This document shows, piece by piece, positions 8,619 to 17,518 of a stretch of 64,000 bases of DNA; within the stretch, counting starts at the first letter, position 1, and every line of letters begins with the position of its first letter. The DNA lies in assembly GCF_042653765.1 (NCBI RefSeq), contig NZ_JBHSEZ010000028.1:248001-312000 (forward strand). The letters run 5' to 3'. A program made the translations under genes and the position numbers. Under the pieces are notes generated by a model. It made no database searches and was not told the DNA's origin. It saw only the letters and a list, made by a program, of their open reading frames with translations. The stretch comes from Castellaniella denitrificans. Its GTDB lineage: Bacteria > Pseudomonadota > Gammaproteobacteria > Burkholderiales > Burkholderiaceae_B.

Positions 8619-8990
8619 ATGAACCAGGTGTTGAAGGGCTTTCTAGCCGCTTCCGTCATTGCGTTGGGCCTGGCCGGCCCCCTGACGGTCGCCCGGACGG
8701 CGGGCGCCCAGGCGGCCTACGAGGCCGTGGACCAGCCGACCGACGAGCAGCTGCAGCGTTATGCGGCCGCTGTGCGCAAGGTCAGCGCCGTGGCGGCGGA
8801 ATACCAGCCCAAGCTCGAGGCCGCCCAGGACGAGCCGGCCAAGCAGGCGGTCCGCGTCGAGGCCGACCAGAAGATGGTGGACCAGGTCGAGGCGGGCGGC
8901 ATGAGCGTCGCCGAATACAACGGCATCAGCCGCGCCGTGCGCGAAAATCCCGAATTGCGCCAGAAGGTCGAGCGCCTGGTCGGCAAGTGA
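8619..8990 (+). CDS. DUF4168 domain secreted protein
   Basis: A 123-residue protein with a Sec signal peptide (FLAASVIALGLAGPL; likely cleavage after the AGAQA region) and a helical domain recognisable as DUF4168 from its YAAAVRKVSAV start and the MSVAEYNGISRAVRENPELRQKV end. The family is periplasmic and of unknown function. The ATG at 8619 follows a GCAGGAG ribosome-binding site. Confidence 0.8.
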   Translation: MNQVLKGFLAASVIALGLAGPLTVARTAGAQAAYEAVDQPTDEQLQRYAAAVRKVSAVAAEYQPKLEAAQDEPAKQAVRVEADQKMVDQVEAGGMSVAEYNGISRAVRENPELRQKVERLVGK

Positions 8991-9111
8991 CGGCGATGCC
9001 CCGGAGCCGTCCGGCCCCGGGGCCGATCCGCCCGGCGGTCGGAGGCGCGGGGGTTGGCGGGGATGCCGTCCGCCGCCCCCGGGATCGCGCGGGCGTTCCG
9101 CCCGGGCGGAA

Positions 9112-9300
9112 TCAGTTCTTTTCGGACCAGAACACGCCGCCCGTGGCCCAGCGGTCCTTGCTGATCTCGGTCAGGATGATGTCCACCGAGTCCGGCTGGC
9201 AACCCAGGACTTCGCAGGTGCGCTCGGTCAGGGCGCGGACGAGTTCGCGCTTCTTTTCGGGGGTGCGGCCCTCGAACAGTTCGATGTGCATTGTCGGCAT
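9112..9300 (-). CDS. 4-oxalocrotonate tautomerase-like small enzyme
   Basis: A 62-residue tautomerase-superfamily subunit. After Met removal it starts with Pro, the catalytic base of the family (MPTMHIELFEGRT). The later ILTEISKDRWATGG and terminal FWSEKN match cis-CaaD/4-OT-like proteins. The substrate is not predictable from sequence; no catechol meta-pathway genes are nearby, so it is probably a free-standing tautomerase. Confidence 0.85.
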   Translation of the reverse strand: MPTMHIELFEGRTPEKKRELVRALTERTCEVLGCQPDSVDIILTEISKDRWATGGVFWSEKN

Positions 9301-9422
9301 GGCGTGGCTCCTGTGAGGTTGGGAGGGGGAGCCTAGCATATCGCGCGGCCTCCCTTCGTTTCGTGTCCAGACCGTGGGCGCTTTCTGTGCCGGGGTCATT
9401 GACGGCGTTCGTGATCGTGCTA

Positions 9423-9445
9423 TAAATATATTTGTTGGATATTAA
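9423..9445. promoter_or_regulatory. Operator-like site upstream of the hydroxyproline deaminase gene
   Basis: An AT-rich 23-base site reading TAAATATATT, then GTTG, then ATATT, 73 bases before the deaminase ATG. It matches 20 of 23 positions with the reverse strand of 14847-14869, which lies before the divergent end of the same cluster. It is likely bound by the GntR regulator encoded between them (inference). Confidence 0.65.
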
Positions 9446-9517
9446 TTCGTGGCGCATTGCGAGCCCCGTTTTCGCCCGGGCCTCCGGGCCATATCACGTC
9501 TGCCTCTAGGAAAGCAT

Positions 9518-10393
9518 ATGAAAACCGAAGGAGTCCTGGTTCCCATCGTCACCCCGTTCGCGGCGGACGGCCGCGTCGACGCCAACGCGCTGCGCCGGCT
9601 GGTGGAGCGCTTCATCGAGGCCGGCGTCGCCGGCATCGTCGCTTGCGGCACTACGGGCGAATACTATGCGCTGGAAGACGACGAGCGCGAGCTGGTGCTG
9701 CGCACGGTGGCCGAGGCCACGCGGGGCCGCGTGACGGCGATCGCCGGCATCAACGCCCTGTCCACGACCCAGGCCATCCGCAACGCGCACCAGGCCGAGG
9801 CCCTGGGCTACGACGGCCTGATGCTGTCCACGCCGCCCTACAGCCTGCCGGAGCAGGCCGGCATCGCGCAGCACTTCCGCACGGTGGCGCAGGCCACGAA
9901 GCTGCCCATCATCATGTACGACTTCCCGGCGCGGGTGGGCGTGCAGATCGCCGTGGACACGGTGATCGAACTGGCGCGCATCCCCAACATCGTCGGCATC
10001 AAGGAAAGCAGCGGCAGCTTCAACCGCGCCCTGGCCCTGATCCAGGCCGGCATCCCGGATTTCCAGATCATCAGCGGCTCCGACGACATGGCGGCCGATT
10101 TCCTGTTCTGGGGCGTGCGCAGCTGGATCAGCGGCGGCGCCAACGTCTTCCCGGCCGAGCAGGCCGCCATGGTCGAGGCCGCCGGCAAGGGGCAGTGGGA
10201 CGAGGTCCGCCGCCTGATGAGCGGCATGTATCCGGTGATCCAGGCCATGGAATCCGGCGACTACAACCAGAAGGCCAAGCTGGGCTGCCGCCGCCACGGC
10301 ATCGAGGCCGGCCCGGTGCGCCTGCCCCTGGCGCCGCTGTCGGAACAGGATGAACGCGCCTTCCTGGCGCTGCTGGACGCCTACCAGGGCTGA
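9518..10393 (+). CDS. DapA-family lyase, probable 1-pyrroline-4-hydroxy-2-carboxylate deaminase
   Basis: A 291-residue class I aldolase-fold protein. It has the GTTGEYYAL motif near 44-52, Tyr134 in MYDFPARVG and the Schiff-base lysine Lys162 in GIKESSGS. The family includes dihydrodipicolinate synthase, N-acetylneuraminate lyase and hydroxyproline-pathway deaminase (LhpC/HypD type). The neighbours decide: an aldehyde dehydrogenase 10 bases downstream and, convergently, a hydroxyproline epimerase and an FAD amine dehydrogenase. The expected reaction is conversion of the cyclic imine to 2-oxoglutarate semialdehyde plus ammonia. The start at 9518 follows CTAGGAAAGC. Confidence 0.82.
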   Translation: MKTEGVLVPIVTPFAADGRVDANALRRLVERFIEAGVAGIVACGTTGEYYALEDDERELVLRTVAEATRGRVTAIAGINALSTTQAIRNAHQAEALGYDGLMLSTPPYSLPEQAGIAQHFRTVAQATKLPIIMYDFPARVGVQIAVDTVIELARIPNIVGIKESSGSFNRALALIQAGIPDFQIISGSDDMAADFLFWGVRSWISGGANVFPAEQAAMVEAAGKGQWDEVRRLMSGMYPVIQAMESGDYNQKAKLGCRRHGIEAGPVRLPLAPLSEQDERAFLALLDAYQG

Positions 10394-10403
10394 GGAGACC
10401 GCC

Positions 10404-11885
10404 ATGCCGCAAACCAAGGAACAGATTTTCGCCCAGGCCCGCGAGGGCGGCCTGTGGGCCGGCCACCTGATTCCCGGCCATGACGCGCCGGGCGCCCGGA
10501 TGGACAACACCACGCCGATCGACAACAGCGTGATCGGCGCCCTGGAATCGGGCACCGCGGCCGACGTCGATCTGGCGGTGCGCGTGGCGCGCGCCAGCTT
10601 CAAGTCCGGCGAATGGTCGCAGCGGGCTCCCGCCGAACGCAAGCGCGTGCTGCTGGCCTGGGCGGACCTGATGGAGGCCCACGCCGAGGAACTGGCGGCG
10701 CTGGACTGCATCGACGCCGGCAAGCCGATCACCGAGTGCCTGAACACGGACCTGCCGGCCACGCTGGACACCTTCCGCTGGTACGCGGAGGCCATCGACA
10801 AGTGCTTCGGCCGCATCGCCCCGACCGGGCCGGCCGCCACGGGCCTGATCGTCAAGGAACCCATCGGCGTGGTGGGGGCCGTGCTGCCCTGGAACTTCCC
10901 GGCCCAGATGTACGCCTGGAAGGTCGCGCCCGCGCTGGCGGCCGGTAATTCGGTCATCGTCAAGCCGGCCGAGCTGACCTCCCTGAGCGCCTACCGCATG
11001 ACCCAGCTGGCCCACGAGGCCGGCGTCCCGGCCGCCGCGCTGCAGCTGGTGACCGGCCTGGGCGAGGAAGTCGGTCAGGCGCTCGGCCGCCATATGGACG
11101 TGGACGTGGTGTCCTTCACCGGCTCCACCGAGGTCGGCCGCTATTTCCTGAAATACTCGGCCGAAAGCAACCTGAAGGAGATCGTCCTGGAATGCGGCGG
11201 CAAGAGCCCCCAGGTGATCTTCGAGGACGCGGACCTGGACGGGCTGGTGGACCACGTGCTGGCCGCCGCCTTCTGGAACATGGGCGAGAACTGCAGCTGC
11301 GGCTCGCGCCTGATCGTCCAGGCGAGCGTCAAGGACGCGGTGCTGGACCGCCTGCGCGCGCGCCTGTCGGACTGGAAGGTCGGCCTGCCCACGGACGAGT
11401 CCGTGCAGATCGGCCCCATGGTCGAGCGCGCGCACTTCGACAAGGTGCGCGGCTTCCTGGAAGGCGCGGCGGCCGAGGGCGCGCGCCTGGCGCACGGCGG
11501 GCGCATCCATTCGGAGCTGGGCAGCGGCTGGTACGTCGAACCGACCATCTTCGACGGCGTCACGCGCGAATCGCGGCTGTTCCGCGAAGAGGTCTTCGGC
11601 CCCATCCTGGCCGTGTCCACCTTCGAGACCGAGGCCGAGGCCATCGAACTGGCCAACGACAGCAACTACGGCCTGGCCGCGTCCCTGTACACCCGCGACG
11701 TGGGCCGCGCCCAGCGCGTGGCGCGCGCCATCCAGGCGGGTACGGTGTCGGTCAACGGTTTCTCGGAAGGCGACATCACCACCCCGTTCGGCGGCTACAA
11801 GCAGTCCGGCTTCGGCGGCCGCGACAACGGCCTGGAGGCCCTGGACCAGTACCAGCAGGTCAAGACGATCTGGTATGTGAATTGA
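10404..11885 (+). CDS. Aldehyde dehydrogenase, probable 2-oxoglutarate semialdehyde dehydrogenase
   Basis: A 493-residue NAD(P)-dependent aldehyde dehydrogenase. It has PWNFPAQM, the NAD-fold VSFTGSTEVGR, the general-base Glu in LECGGKSPQ, the catalytic Cys297 in GENCSCG, and EEVFGPIL. Overall it resembles the PuuC/AldH subgroup. In the hydroxyproline pathway the last step oxidises 2-oxoglutarate semialdehyde to 2-oxoglutarate; position right after the deaminase supports that role, but the exact aldehyde is inferred. A GAGGAG-type ribosome-binding site precedes the ATG. Confidence 0.85.
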   Translation: MPQTKEQIFAQAREGGLWAGHLIPGHDAPGARMDNTTPIDNSVIGALESGTAADVDLAVRVARASFKSGEWSQRAPAERKRVLLAWADLMEAHAEELAALDCIDAGKPITECLNTDLPATLDTFRWYAEAIDKCFGRIAPTGPAATGLIVKEPIGVVGAVLPWNFPAQMYAWKVAPALAAGNSVIVKPAELTSLSAYRMTQLAHEAGVPAAALQLVTGLGEEVGQALGRHMDVDVVSFTGSTEVGRYFLKYSAESNLKEIVLECGGKSPQVIFEDADLDGLVDHVLAAAFWNMGENCSCGSRLIVQASVKDAVLDRLRARLSDWKVGLPTDESVQIGPMVERAHFDKVRGFLEGAAAEGARLAHGGRIHSELGSGWYVEPTIFDGVTRESRLFREEVFGPILAVSTFETEAEAIELANDSNYGLAASLYTRDVGRAQRVARAIQAGTVSVNGFSEGDITTPFGGYKQSGFGGRDNGLEALDQYQQVKTIWYVN

Positions 11886-11886
11886 G

Positions 11887-11920
11887 GATGAAAAAGGCGC
11901 CGTAAGGCGCCTTTTTCATC
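11887..11920. terminator. Bidirectional terminator between convergent genes
   Basis: Perfect 15-bp stem with a GTAA loop (GATGAAAAAGGCGCC and its complement), with A and T tracts inside the arms so it can work on both strands. It overlaps the gntR stop codon at 11916-11918. Confidence 0.85.
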
Positions 11921-12572
11921 CTTCTATCACCGTGTGGGTGAATTCCATCAGGTAGTCCATCAGCGCGTCCGCGCCGGCGATGGCCCGGTCCGGGTCGTTG
12001 GCGTGGATGCCCTCGGCCAGCATCAGGTGGCAGCGGGCGCCGCGCTCCAGGTCGCCCTCGTGCTGGTAGGCGTACCAGAAGCGCCGGCACTGGATGATCA
12101 TCGGGATGATCGCTTGCACGGCATAGGGATTGCGGCTGGCCTCGTGGGTCACGCGGTCCAGCGCCTGGTCGGCCTGCATGTAGCCCGCCAGGTCACCCCG
12201 GCGCGCGGCCGCCGTCATGTCGTGCGCGCATTGCAGCAGGGCTGCGCGCTGCCCGGTCGTGGCGCGGCGGGCCGCGGACCCCGCGATCAGCCGTTCCAGC
12301 ACCCGCCGGGTCTCGATCAGGATCAGGTGTTCCGCGATGCGGATCTCGCTGACGCGCAGTCCGCGCCGGGGCTGCTGCTCGATCAGGCCGCTGGCGATCA
12401 GCCGCATCAGGGCCTCGCGGATCGGCGTGCGGCCCAGGCCGGTCATCTGGATCAGGTCGCTTTCCACGATCGGCTGGTTGGGTTCCAGCTGCAGCGTGGC
12501 GATCATCTGCTCGATGCGGTCGTAGGCCGCCTCGGTGGCGCGGATCTTGACGGTAGGGGATGCGGAAGTCAT
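11916..12572 (-). CDS. GntR-family (FadR/FCD type) regulator of the hydroxyproline cluster
   Basis: A 218-residue regulator with an N-terminal winged helix (QPIVESDLIQMTGLGRTPI, then REALMRLIASGLI, then RRGLRVSEI) and an all-helical FCD effector domain. It is likely to sense a pathway intermediate and repress both arms of the cluster through the matching operators at 9423-9445 and 14844-14872; that link is inference from position and site identity. It lies 12 bases after the epimerase gene on the same strand. Its stop codon is inside the shared terminator. Confidence 0.85.
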   Translation of the reverse strand: MTSASPTVKIRATEAAYDRIEQMIATLQLEPNQPIVESDLIQMTGLGRTPIREALMRLIASGLIEQQPRRGLRVSEIRIAEHLILIETRRVLERLIAGSAARRATTGQRAALLQCAHDMTAAARRGDLAGYMQADQALDRVTHEASRNPYAVQAIIPMIIQCRRFWYAYQHEGDLERGARCHLMLAEGIHANDPDRAIAGADALMDYLMEFTHTVIEG

Positions 12573-12584
12573 GGCGCGGAAGGA

Positions 12585-13526
12585 TCAGGACTGCGGTTCG
12601 ATGCCCCACTGGAAGGGGTCGTCGTCCTGCAGGATCAGGGTGGTTTCGCCGCTGATGTGGGCGCGCCCGCGCAGGGTCGGGATGACCTCGCCGTGCTCGC
12701 CCGGCTCGTAGCTGGCCTGGAACTGGCTGCCAATGATACTGGACTGGCGCCAGACCTGTCCCGGGGCGAGCTTGCCGTCGGCGGCCAGGCAGGCCAGCTT
12801 GGCGCTGGTGCCGGTGCCGCAGGGCGAACGGTCGTAGGCCTTGCCGGGGCACAGCACGAAATTGCGGCTGTCGGCGTCCTCGTCGGCGCCGAAAAGCTCG
12901 ATGTGGTCGATGCGCGCGTCGCCGCGCCCCCGGATGCCCTGGGCGTCCAGGGCCTGGCAGATGGCCCAGGTGTATTCGGTCAGTGCGGCCCGGTCGGCCC
13001 CGGGGACGACGCGGTCGGGGGCGTCCACCAGGAAGAACCAGTTGCCGCCCCAGGCGATGTCGCCATGCACGATGCCGTGGCCGGGGACGTCCACGGCGAC
13101 CGCCTTGCGGTGGCGGTAGGCGGGGACGTTGCGCACGCTGACCGAACCGTCGTCGTGCAGCGTGGCGGTGACGGTGCCCACCGGGGTCTCGATGCGGTGC
13201 TCGCCCGGCTCGATGCGGCCCAGCCAGGCCAGCGAGGCCAGCAGGCCGATGGTGCCGTGGCCGCACATGCCCAGGTAGCCGGTGTTGTTGAAGAAGATCA
13301 CGCCGGCCGTGGCGGCGGGGTCCTCCGGGGCGCACAGCAGGGCGCCGACCAGCACGTCGCTGCCGCGCGGCTCCAGGATCACGGTCTTGCGCCACTCATC
13401 GTGCCGTTCGGCCAGCAGCCGGCGGCGTTCGGCCATGGAACCGCCGCCCAGGTCGGGAAAGCCGTCGAGCACCAGCCGGGTCGGCTCCCCGCCGGTGTGG
13501 GAATCCAGGATGGAGATGCGATGCAT
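12585..13526 (-). CDS. 4-hydroxyproline 2-epimerase (proline racemase family)
   Basis: A 313-residue proline-racemase-fold enzyme. It opens with SHTGGEPTR and keeps both catalytic cysteines: Cys88 in MCGHGTIG and Cys236 in SPCGTGTSAK. Enzymes with two Cys act as racemases or epimerases, while a Thr in the second place gives dehydratases. It probably converts trans-4-hydroxy-L-proline to cis-4-hydroxy-D-proline, since a D-amino-acid dehydrogenase follows in the operon. Proline racemase is less likely in this context. Confidence 0.88.
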   Translation of the reverse strand: MHRISILDSHTGGEPTRLVLDGFPDLGGGSMAERRRLLAERHDEWRKTVILEPRGSDVLVGALLCAPEDPAATAGVIFFNNTGYLGMCGHGTIGLLASLAWLGRIEPGEHRIETPVGTVTATLHDDGSVSVRNVPAYRHRKAVAVDVPGHGIVHGDIAWGGNWFFLVDAPDRVVPGADRAALTEYTWAICQALDAQGIRGRGDARIDHIELFGADEDADSRNFVLCPGKAYDRSPCGTGTSAKLACLAADGKLAPGQVWRQSSIIGSQFQASYEPGEHGEVIPTLRGRAHISGETTLILQDDDPFQWGIEPQS

Positions 13527-13535
13527 GATGAGTCC

Positions 13536-14786
13536 TCAGAAAAAGCGTTCCGGCCGGTAGGGGGAGAGGTCGATGGCGGGCGCCTGGCCGCCGACCAGGT
13601 CGCGGATCAGGCGGGCGGTGGCGGCCGACTGCGTCAGGCCCAGGTGGCCGTGGCCGAAGGCGTAGAAAATGTCCGGATGGCGCCGGGCGCGGCCGATCAC
13701 CGGCAGCGAGTCGGGCAGGCTGGGCCGGAAGCCCATCCATTGCTCTCCGCCCTCGGTGCGCAGCGCCGGCATGAAGGCCTTGGCCTTGTCCAGCATGGCC
13801 TGGGCGCGGCGGTAGTCGGGCGGGCGCTTCAGGCCGGCCAGCTCGACGGCGCCGCCCACGCGGATGCCGCAGCTCAGGGGCGAGATCACGAAGCCGTGGT
13901 CGGAAAAAGTGATCTGGCGGCGCAGGTCCAGCGCGTCCGGCGGCAGGGTCGTGTTGTAGCCGCGCTCGGTTTCCAGGGGGATGGGGTCGCCCAGCGGACG
14001 GCTCAATTGGTGCGACCAGGCGCCGGCGGCGATCACCACCCGGCGCGCTTGCAGGGCGGTGCCGTCGTCCAGCGCCAGGCGGCCGCCTTCCGCGGCGGGC
14101 TCGACGGCGCGGACCTCGCGGCGCAGCAGCCGGGCGCCGAGCGCCTGCGCGCGCAGGCCGATGTCCACGGCCAGCGCCTGGGGATCGTCGACGTTGCGCC
14201 AGCGGGGCACCAGCATGCCGTGGGTGAAGCGGGGCGCCAGGCCGGGCTGCAGTTCGGCCAGTTCGGCACCCTGGACGGGATGGCTCTCGATGCCGTAGGC
14301 CAGCCGCTGGCGGGCGGTTTCCCGGGCGGCGGCGAAGCGCTCGGCGCCTTCGTAGACTTCCAGCACGCCTTCGGTGTGCAGGTGGCGGTCCAGCCCCGTG
14401 CGGGCCAGCATGGCCAGCATTTCCTCCTGGGCCAGGCCGATCAGGGCGACCTGGGCCTGGATGTTGGCTCGGTAATGCGACGGCCAGCTGGCCCGCCACA
14501 GGCGCAGCAGCCAGGGCGCGATGCGCGGCAGGTAGGCGGGCGGCAGGCTGAGCGGCCCCAGCGGATCGAACAGCCAGCGGGCCGCCTTGCGGATGATGCG
14601 CGGGGAGGCCAGCGGCAGGATCTCGGCGAAGGCCAGGGCGCCCGCGTTGCCCCGGCTGGCGCCGCTGGCCGGGTCGTTGCGCTCGACCACGACGACGTCG
14701 TGTCCGGCCTCGCGCAGATACAGGGCGCAGCTCAGGCCGATGATGCCGCCGCCCACGATGGCGACGTCACAGGAGGAAGCGTTCAT
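13536..14786 (-). CDS. FAD-dependent D-hydroxyproline / D-amino acid dehydrogenase
   Basis: A 416-residue DAO-fold flavoprotein (DadA-like). The dinucleotide-binding motif IVGGGIIGLSCALYL is at the N-terminus, with DVVVVERND after it. A second FAD motif (RRVVIAAGAWSHQLS) lies mid-protein, and the C-terminal GHGHLGLTQSAATARLI is typical of the family. It is the first gene of the reverse operon, with the epimerase 9 bases downstream. The expected reaction is oxidation of cis-4-hydroxy-D-proline to 1-pyrroline-4-hydroxy-2-carboxylate, passing electrons to the respiratory chain. The homomeric form is suggested because no partner subunits are present. Confidence 0.85.
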   Translation of the reverse strand: MNASSCDVAIVGGGIIGLSCALYLREAGHDVVVVERNDPASGASRGNAGALAFAEILPLASPRIIRKAARWLFDPLGPLSLPPAYLPRIAPWLLRLWRASWPSHYRANIQAQVALIGLAQEEMLAMLARTGLDRHLHTEGVLEVYEGAERFAAARETARQRLAYGIESHPVQGAELAELQPGLAPRFTHGMLVPRWRNVDDPQALAVDIGLRAQALGARLLRREVRAVEPAAEGGRLALDDGTALQARRVVIAAGAWSHQLSRPLGDPIPLETERGYNTTLPPDALDLRRQITFSDHGFVISPLSCGIRVGGAVELAGLKRPPDYRRAQAMLDKAKAFMPALRTEGGEQWMGFRPSLPDSLPVIGRARRHPDIFYAFGHGHLGLTQSAATARLIRDLVGGQAPAIDLSPYRPERFF

Positions 14787-14843
14787 GATGGATGCCGGTC
14801 AGGATCACGCATGGATCCGATACCGGAGATGATTTCACAGACG

Positions 14844-14872
14844 CGGTAAATATTCAACCAATATATTTACCG
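14844..14872. promoter_or_regulatory. Palindromic operator upstream of the D-hydroxyproline dehydrogenase gene
   Basis: Inverted repeat CGGTAAATAT, 9-base spacer, ATATTTACCG, ending 58 bases before the dehydrogenase ATG. Its inner 23 bases (14847-14869) match the site at 9423-9445 on the opposite strand at 20 of 23 positions, so both outer promoters of the cluster carry the same site. Confidence 0.7.
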
Positions 14873-14903
14873 GGGCCGGCATTCCGGGACCGCGCCCCGG
14901 GAG

Positions 14904-15641
14904 TCATTCGATGCCCCAGCGGCGGGCGAGGACGGCGCGTTCCAGGGTGCCGATGTATTGCTGGATGGCGATCTGGCGGTTGTCCGGCAGATTGAAGTAG
15001 CGGCAGGCGACCTGGTGCTGCGGCTTGCCGTTGTCCTGGGTCAGGTGGGCGGAGCGCAGCACGCGCAGGGCGATGTCCAGTTCGCCGGCGTCGGGCAGTT
15101 CCAGCGTGCATTCGTCGAAGATCGTGCCCACGGGGGTTTCGGCGAGCAGGTTGTCGCGGTCCACCAGCTGCAGGCCCCCTGCGCTGATGTCGGCGATCCG
15201 GAAGCGGGCCTTGCCGGACGGCAGGGAGGCGTCCTCGATCAGGCAGTGGGCGGGGTTGCTGGCCGGAATGTCGACTCGGAAGAATTCGCGCCGCTGGACC
15301 CGCCGCAGCTGGGTGGGCCAGGCCATCGACAGGGCGGGCTTGCCCTCGTGCATGGCGGGGCTCAGAGGCCCCGTGAATTCGATCATCACGCGGTCCAGCG
15401 TGCCCTGCAGGCGCACGGCGGGCGCGCGCAGCAGCTGGGTGTTGATCTGGTCCTCGGAGGCGTTGTCCAGCAGCAGCGTGCCGGCCTTCGCGTCGACGTC
15501 GAGCAGCGTGGAGATGATCGAGACGGCCTTGCCGGGGATGTCCAGGCGCACCAGCACCCGCTGGCTGAGCAGGCCTTGCAGGATGGAGCTGATTTCGAGC
15601 GATTGCGATACCAGACAGGGATCGTCTTCCTGGAAGGCCAT
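14904..15641 (-). CDS. ycgR: YcgR-like flagellar brake protein (PilZ domain)
   Basis: A 245-residue protein with an N-terminal YcgR domain and a C-terminal PilZ domain. The cyclic-di-GMP-binding signature is present: the arginine motif in RRVQRREFFRVDI, then DISAGGL. By family it binds c-di-GMP and slows the flagellar motor. It seems to be a single-gene unit between the hydroxyproline cluster and pntB. It fits with the three receptors, cheV and the diguanylate cyclase elsewhere in the window, so the organism is probably motile. Confidence 0.88.
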   Translation of the reverse strand: MAFQEDDPCLVSQSLEISSILQGLLSQRVLVRLDIPGKAVSIISTLLDVDAKAGTLLLDNASEDQINTQLLRAPAVRLQGTLDRVMIEFTGPLSPAMHEGKPALSMAWPTQLRRVQRREFFRVDIPASNPAHCLIEDASLPSGKARFRIADISAGGLQLVDRDNLLAETPVGTIFDECTLELPDAGELDIALRVLRSAHLTQDNGKPQHQVACRYFNLPDNRQIAIQQYIGTLERAVLARRWGIE

Positions 15642-15773
15642 GGTCGTGGGCTGCGCCGGGACGCCTAGAGTGCGACAAGGATGAATTCTAAACGATCGGC
15701 CCCGGAAAACGGCGTTCCGGGACTGCGGGAAAGCCCGTATGCGCAGGCCTTCCCGCGAAACGTCGCCGCCCCC

Positions 15774-17213
15774 CTATTCCAGGGCCTTGACCATGTCCTC
15801 CAGGACCTTCTTGGCGTCGCCGAACACCATCATGGTCTTGTCCATGTAGAACAGCTCGTTGTCCAGGCCGGCGTAGCCCGCCGCCATCGAGCGCTTGTTG
15901 ACGATCACGGTGCGCGCCTTGTAGGCCTCCAGGATCGGCATCCCGGCGATGGGCGAGTTCGGGTCGTTCTTGGCCGCCGGGTTGACCACGTCGTTGGCGC
16001 CCAGCACCAGCACCACGTCGGTCTGGCCGAATTCGCCGTTGATGTCCTCCATCTCGAACACCTGGTCGTAGGGGACCTCGGCCTCGGCCAGCAGCACGTT
16101 CATGTGCCCCGGCATGCGGCCGGCCACCGGGTGGATGGCGTATTTCACCGTGACGCCCTGGTCGGACAGCTTCGCGGCCAGTTCCTTGAGCGCATGCTGG
16201 GCGCGCGCCACCGCCAGGCCGTAGCCCGGGACGATGGTGACGGTCTCGGCGTTGCTCATGAGGAAGGCGGCATCGTCCGGACTGCCGGACTTGACGCTGC
16301 GCTGCGCGCCGTCGCCCGCCGCGCCCGCGGCGGACGGCTCGGCGCCGAAGCCGCCCAGGATCACGTTGAAGAACGACCGGTTCATCGCCTTGCACATGAT
16401 GTAGGACAGGATCGCGCCGGAGGAGCCCACCAGCGAGCCGGCGATGATCAGCATCGGGTTGTTCAGCGAGAAGCCGATGCCCGCCGCCGCCCAGCCCGAG
16501 TAGCTGTTCAGCATGGAGATCACCACCGGCATGTCGGCCCCGCCGATCGGGATGATGATCAGCACGCCCAGCACGAAGGCGATGGCCGTCATGAGGATGA
16601 AGGGCAGCCAGGCTTGCGTCGCCATGAACCAGAAGCCGCAGGCCAGCATCAGGATCGCCAGCAGCAGGTTCAGCATGTGCTGGCCGGGGAAGACCACCGG
16701 CGCGCCCTGGAACAGGCGGAACTTGTACTTGCCCGACAGCTTGCCGAAGGCGATCACCGACCCGGAGAAGGTGATGGCGCCGACGAAGGTGCCGATGAAC
16801 AGTTCCAGCCGGTTGCCGACCGGGATCGGCGCCCCGTGCGCGGCGATGCCGAAGGCGTGCGGCTCGGCCACGACCGCCGTGGCGATGGCCACGGCCGCCA
16901 GGCCGATCATGCTGTGCATGAAGGCGATCAGCTCCGGCATCTTGGTCATCTGGACCTTGCGCGCCAGCACGGTGCCGATGGCGCCGCCGACCAGCAGGCC
17001 GAGGATCACGCGCCCCAGGCCGGCGGCGGTGGCGCCGTCGCGCGCCAGGCCGACGATGAGCGCCGCCGTGGTCAGGATGGCGATCGCCATGCCGATCATG
17101 CCGAAGGCGTTGCCCCGCCGCGAGGTGGTGGGGTGGGACAGGCCCTTGAGCGCCTGGATGAAGCAGACCGAGGCGACGAGGTAGAGCAGGGTGACGAGGT
17201 TGGCCGAGATCAT
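15774..17213 (-). CDS. pntB: NAD(P) transhydrogenase beta subunit
   Basis: A 479-residue integral membrane protein with about nine membrane helices in the first 260 residues and a soluble NADP-binding domain at the end (VPGYGLAVARAQHAL, HPVAGRMPGHMNVLLAEA, DVVLVLGANDVVNPAA). With PntAA and PntAB it forms the proton-pumping enzyme that moves hydride between NADH and NADP. Its ATG overlaps the pntAB stop by four bases, implying translational coupling. Confidence 0.95.
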   Translation of the reverse strand: MISANLVTLLYLVASVCFIQALKGLSHPTTSRRGNAFGMIGMAIAILTTAALIVGLARDGATAAGLGRVILGLLVGGAIGTVLARKVQMTKMPELIAFMHSMIGLAAVAIATAVVAEPHAFGIAAHGAPIPVGNRLELFIGTFVGAITFSGSVIAFGKLSGKYKFRLFQGAPVVFPGQHMLNLLLAILMLACGFWFMATQAWLPFILMTAIAFVLGVLIIIPIGGADMPVVISMLNSYSGWAAAGIGFSLNNPMLIIAGSLVGSSGAILSYIMCKAMNRSFFNVILGGFGAEPSAAGAAGDGAQRSVKSGSPDDAAFLMSNAETVTIVPGYGLAVARAQHALKELAAKLSDQGVTVKYAIHPVAGRMPGHMNVLLAEAEVPYDQVFEMEDINGEFGQTDVVLVLGANDVVNPAAKNDPNSPIAGMPILEAYKARTVIVNKRSMAAGYAGLDNELFYMDKTMMVFGDAKKVLEDMVKALE

Positions 17214-17518
17214 GCCTGGCCTCCCTTGCGTTCCTTCTTCTTGAACATCTCCAGCATGCGCTGGGTGACCAGGAAGCCGCCGAAGACGTTCACCGCCGCC
17301 AGGGCCACGGCGAACACGCCCATGGACTGGGCCAGGCCGCCGTCGGTCAGGCCGGTCGCCAGCATGGCGCCGACGATGACGATGGCCGAGATGGCGTTGG
17401 TCACGGCCATCAGCGGGGTGTGCAGGGCCGGGGTCACGTTCCAGACCACGTGGAAGCCCACGTAGACGGCGAGCACGAAGATGATGATGTTGATCAGGGT
17501 GGGATTGACGGCTTCCAT
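17210..17518 (-). CDS. pntAB: NAD(P) transhydrogenase alpha-2 membrane subunit
   Basis: A 102-residue membrane protein with three to four helices (IIIFVLAVYVGFHVVW, then THTPL-type loop HTPLMAVTNAISA), corresponding to the C-terminal membrane part of E. coli PntA. The split PntAA/PntAB arrangement is usual in Burkholderiales and alphaproteobacteria. It overlaps both neighbours by about four bases (ATGA junctions). Confidence 0.94.
   Translation of the reverse strand: MEAVNPTLINIIIFVLAVYVGFHVVWNVTPALHTPLMAVTNAISAIVIVGAMLATGLTDGGLAQSMGVFAVALAAVNVFGGFLVTQRMLEMFKKKERKGGQA

Noticed and set aside
9001..9111. Terminator hairpins between the DUF4168 gene and the tautomerase gene
   Set aside because: Several short GC palindromes exist but none has a stable loop and T run; they are expected by chance in such GC-rich DNA.
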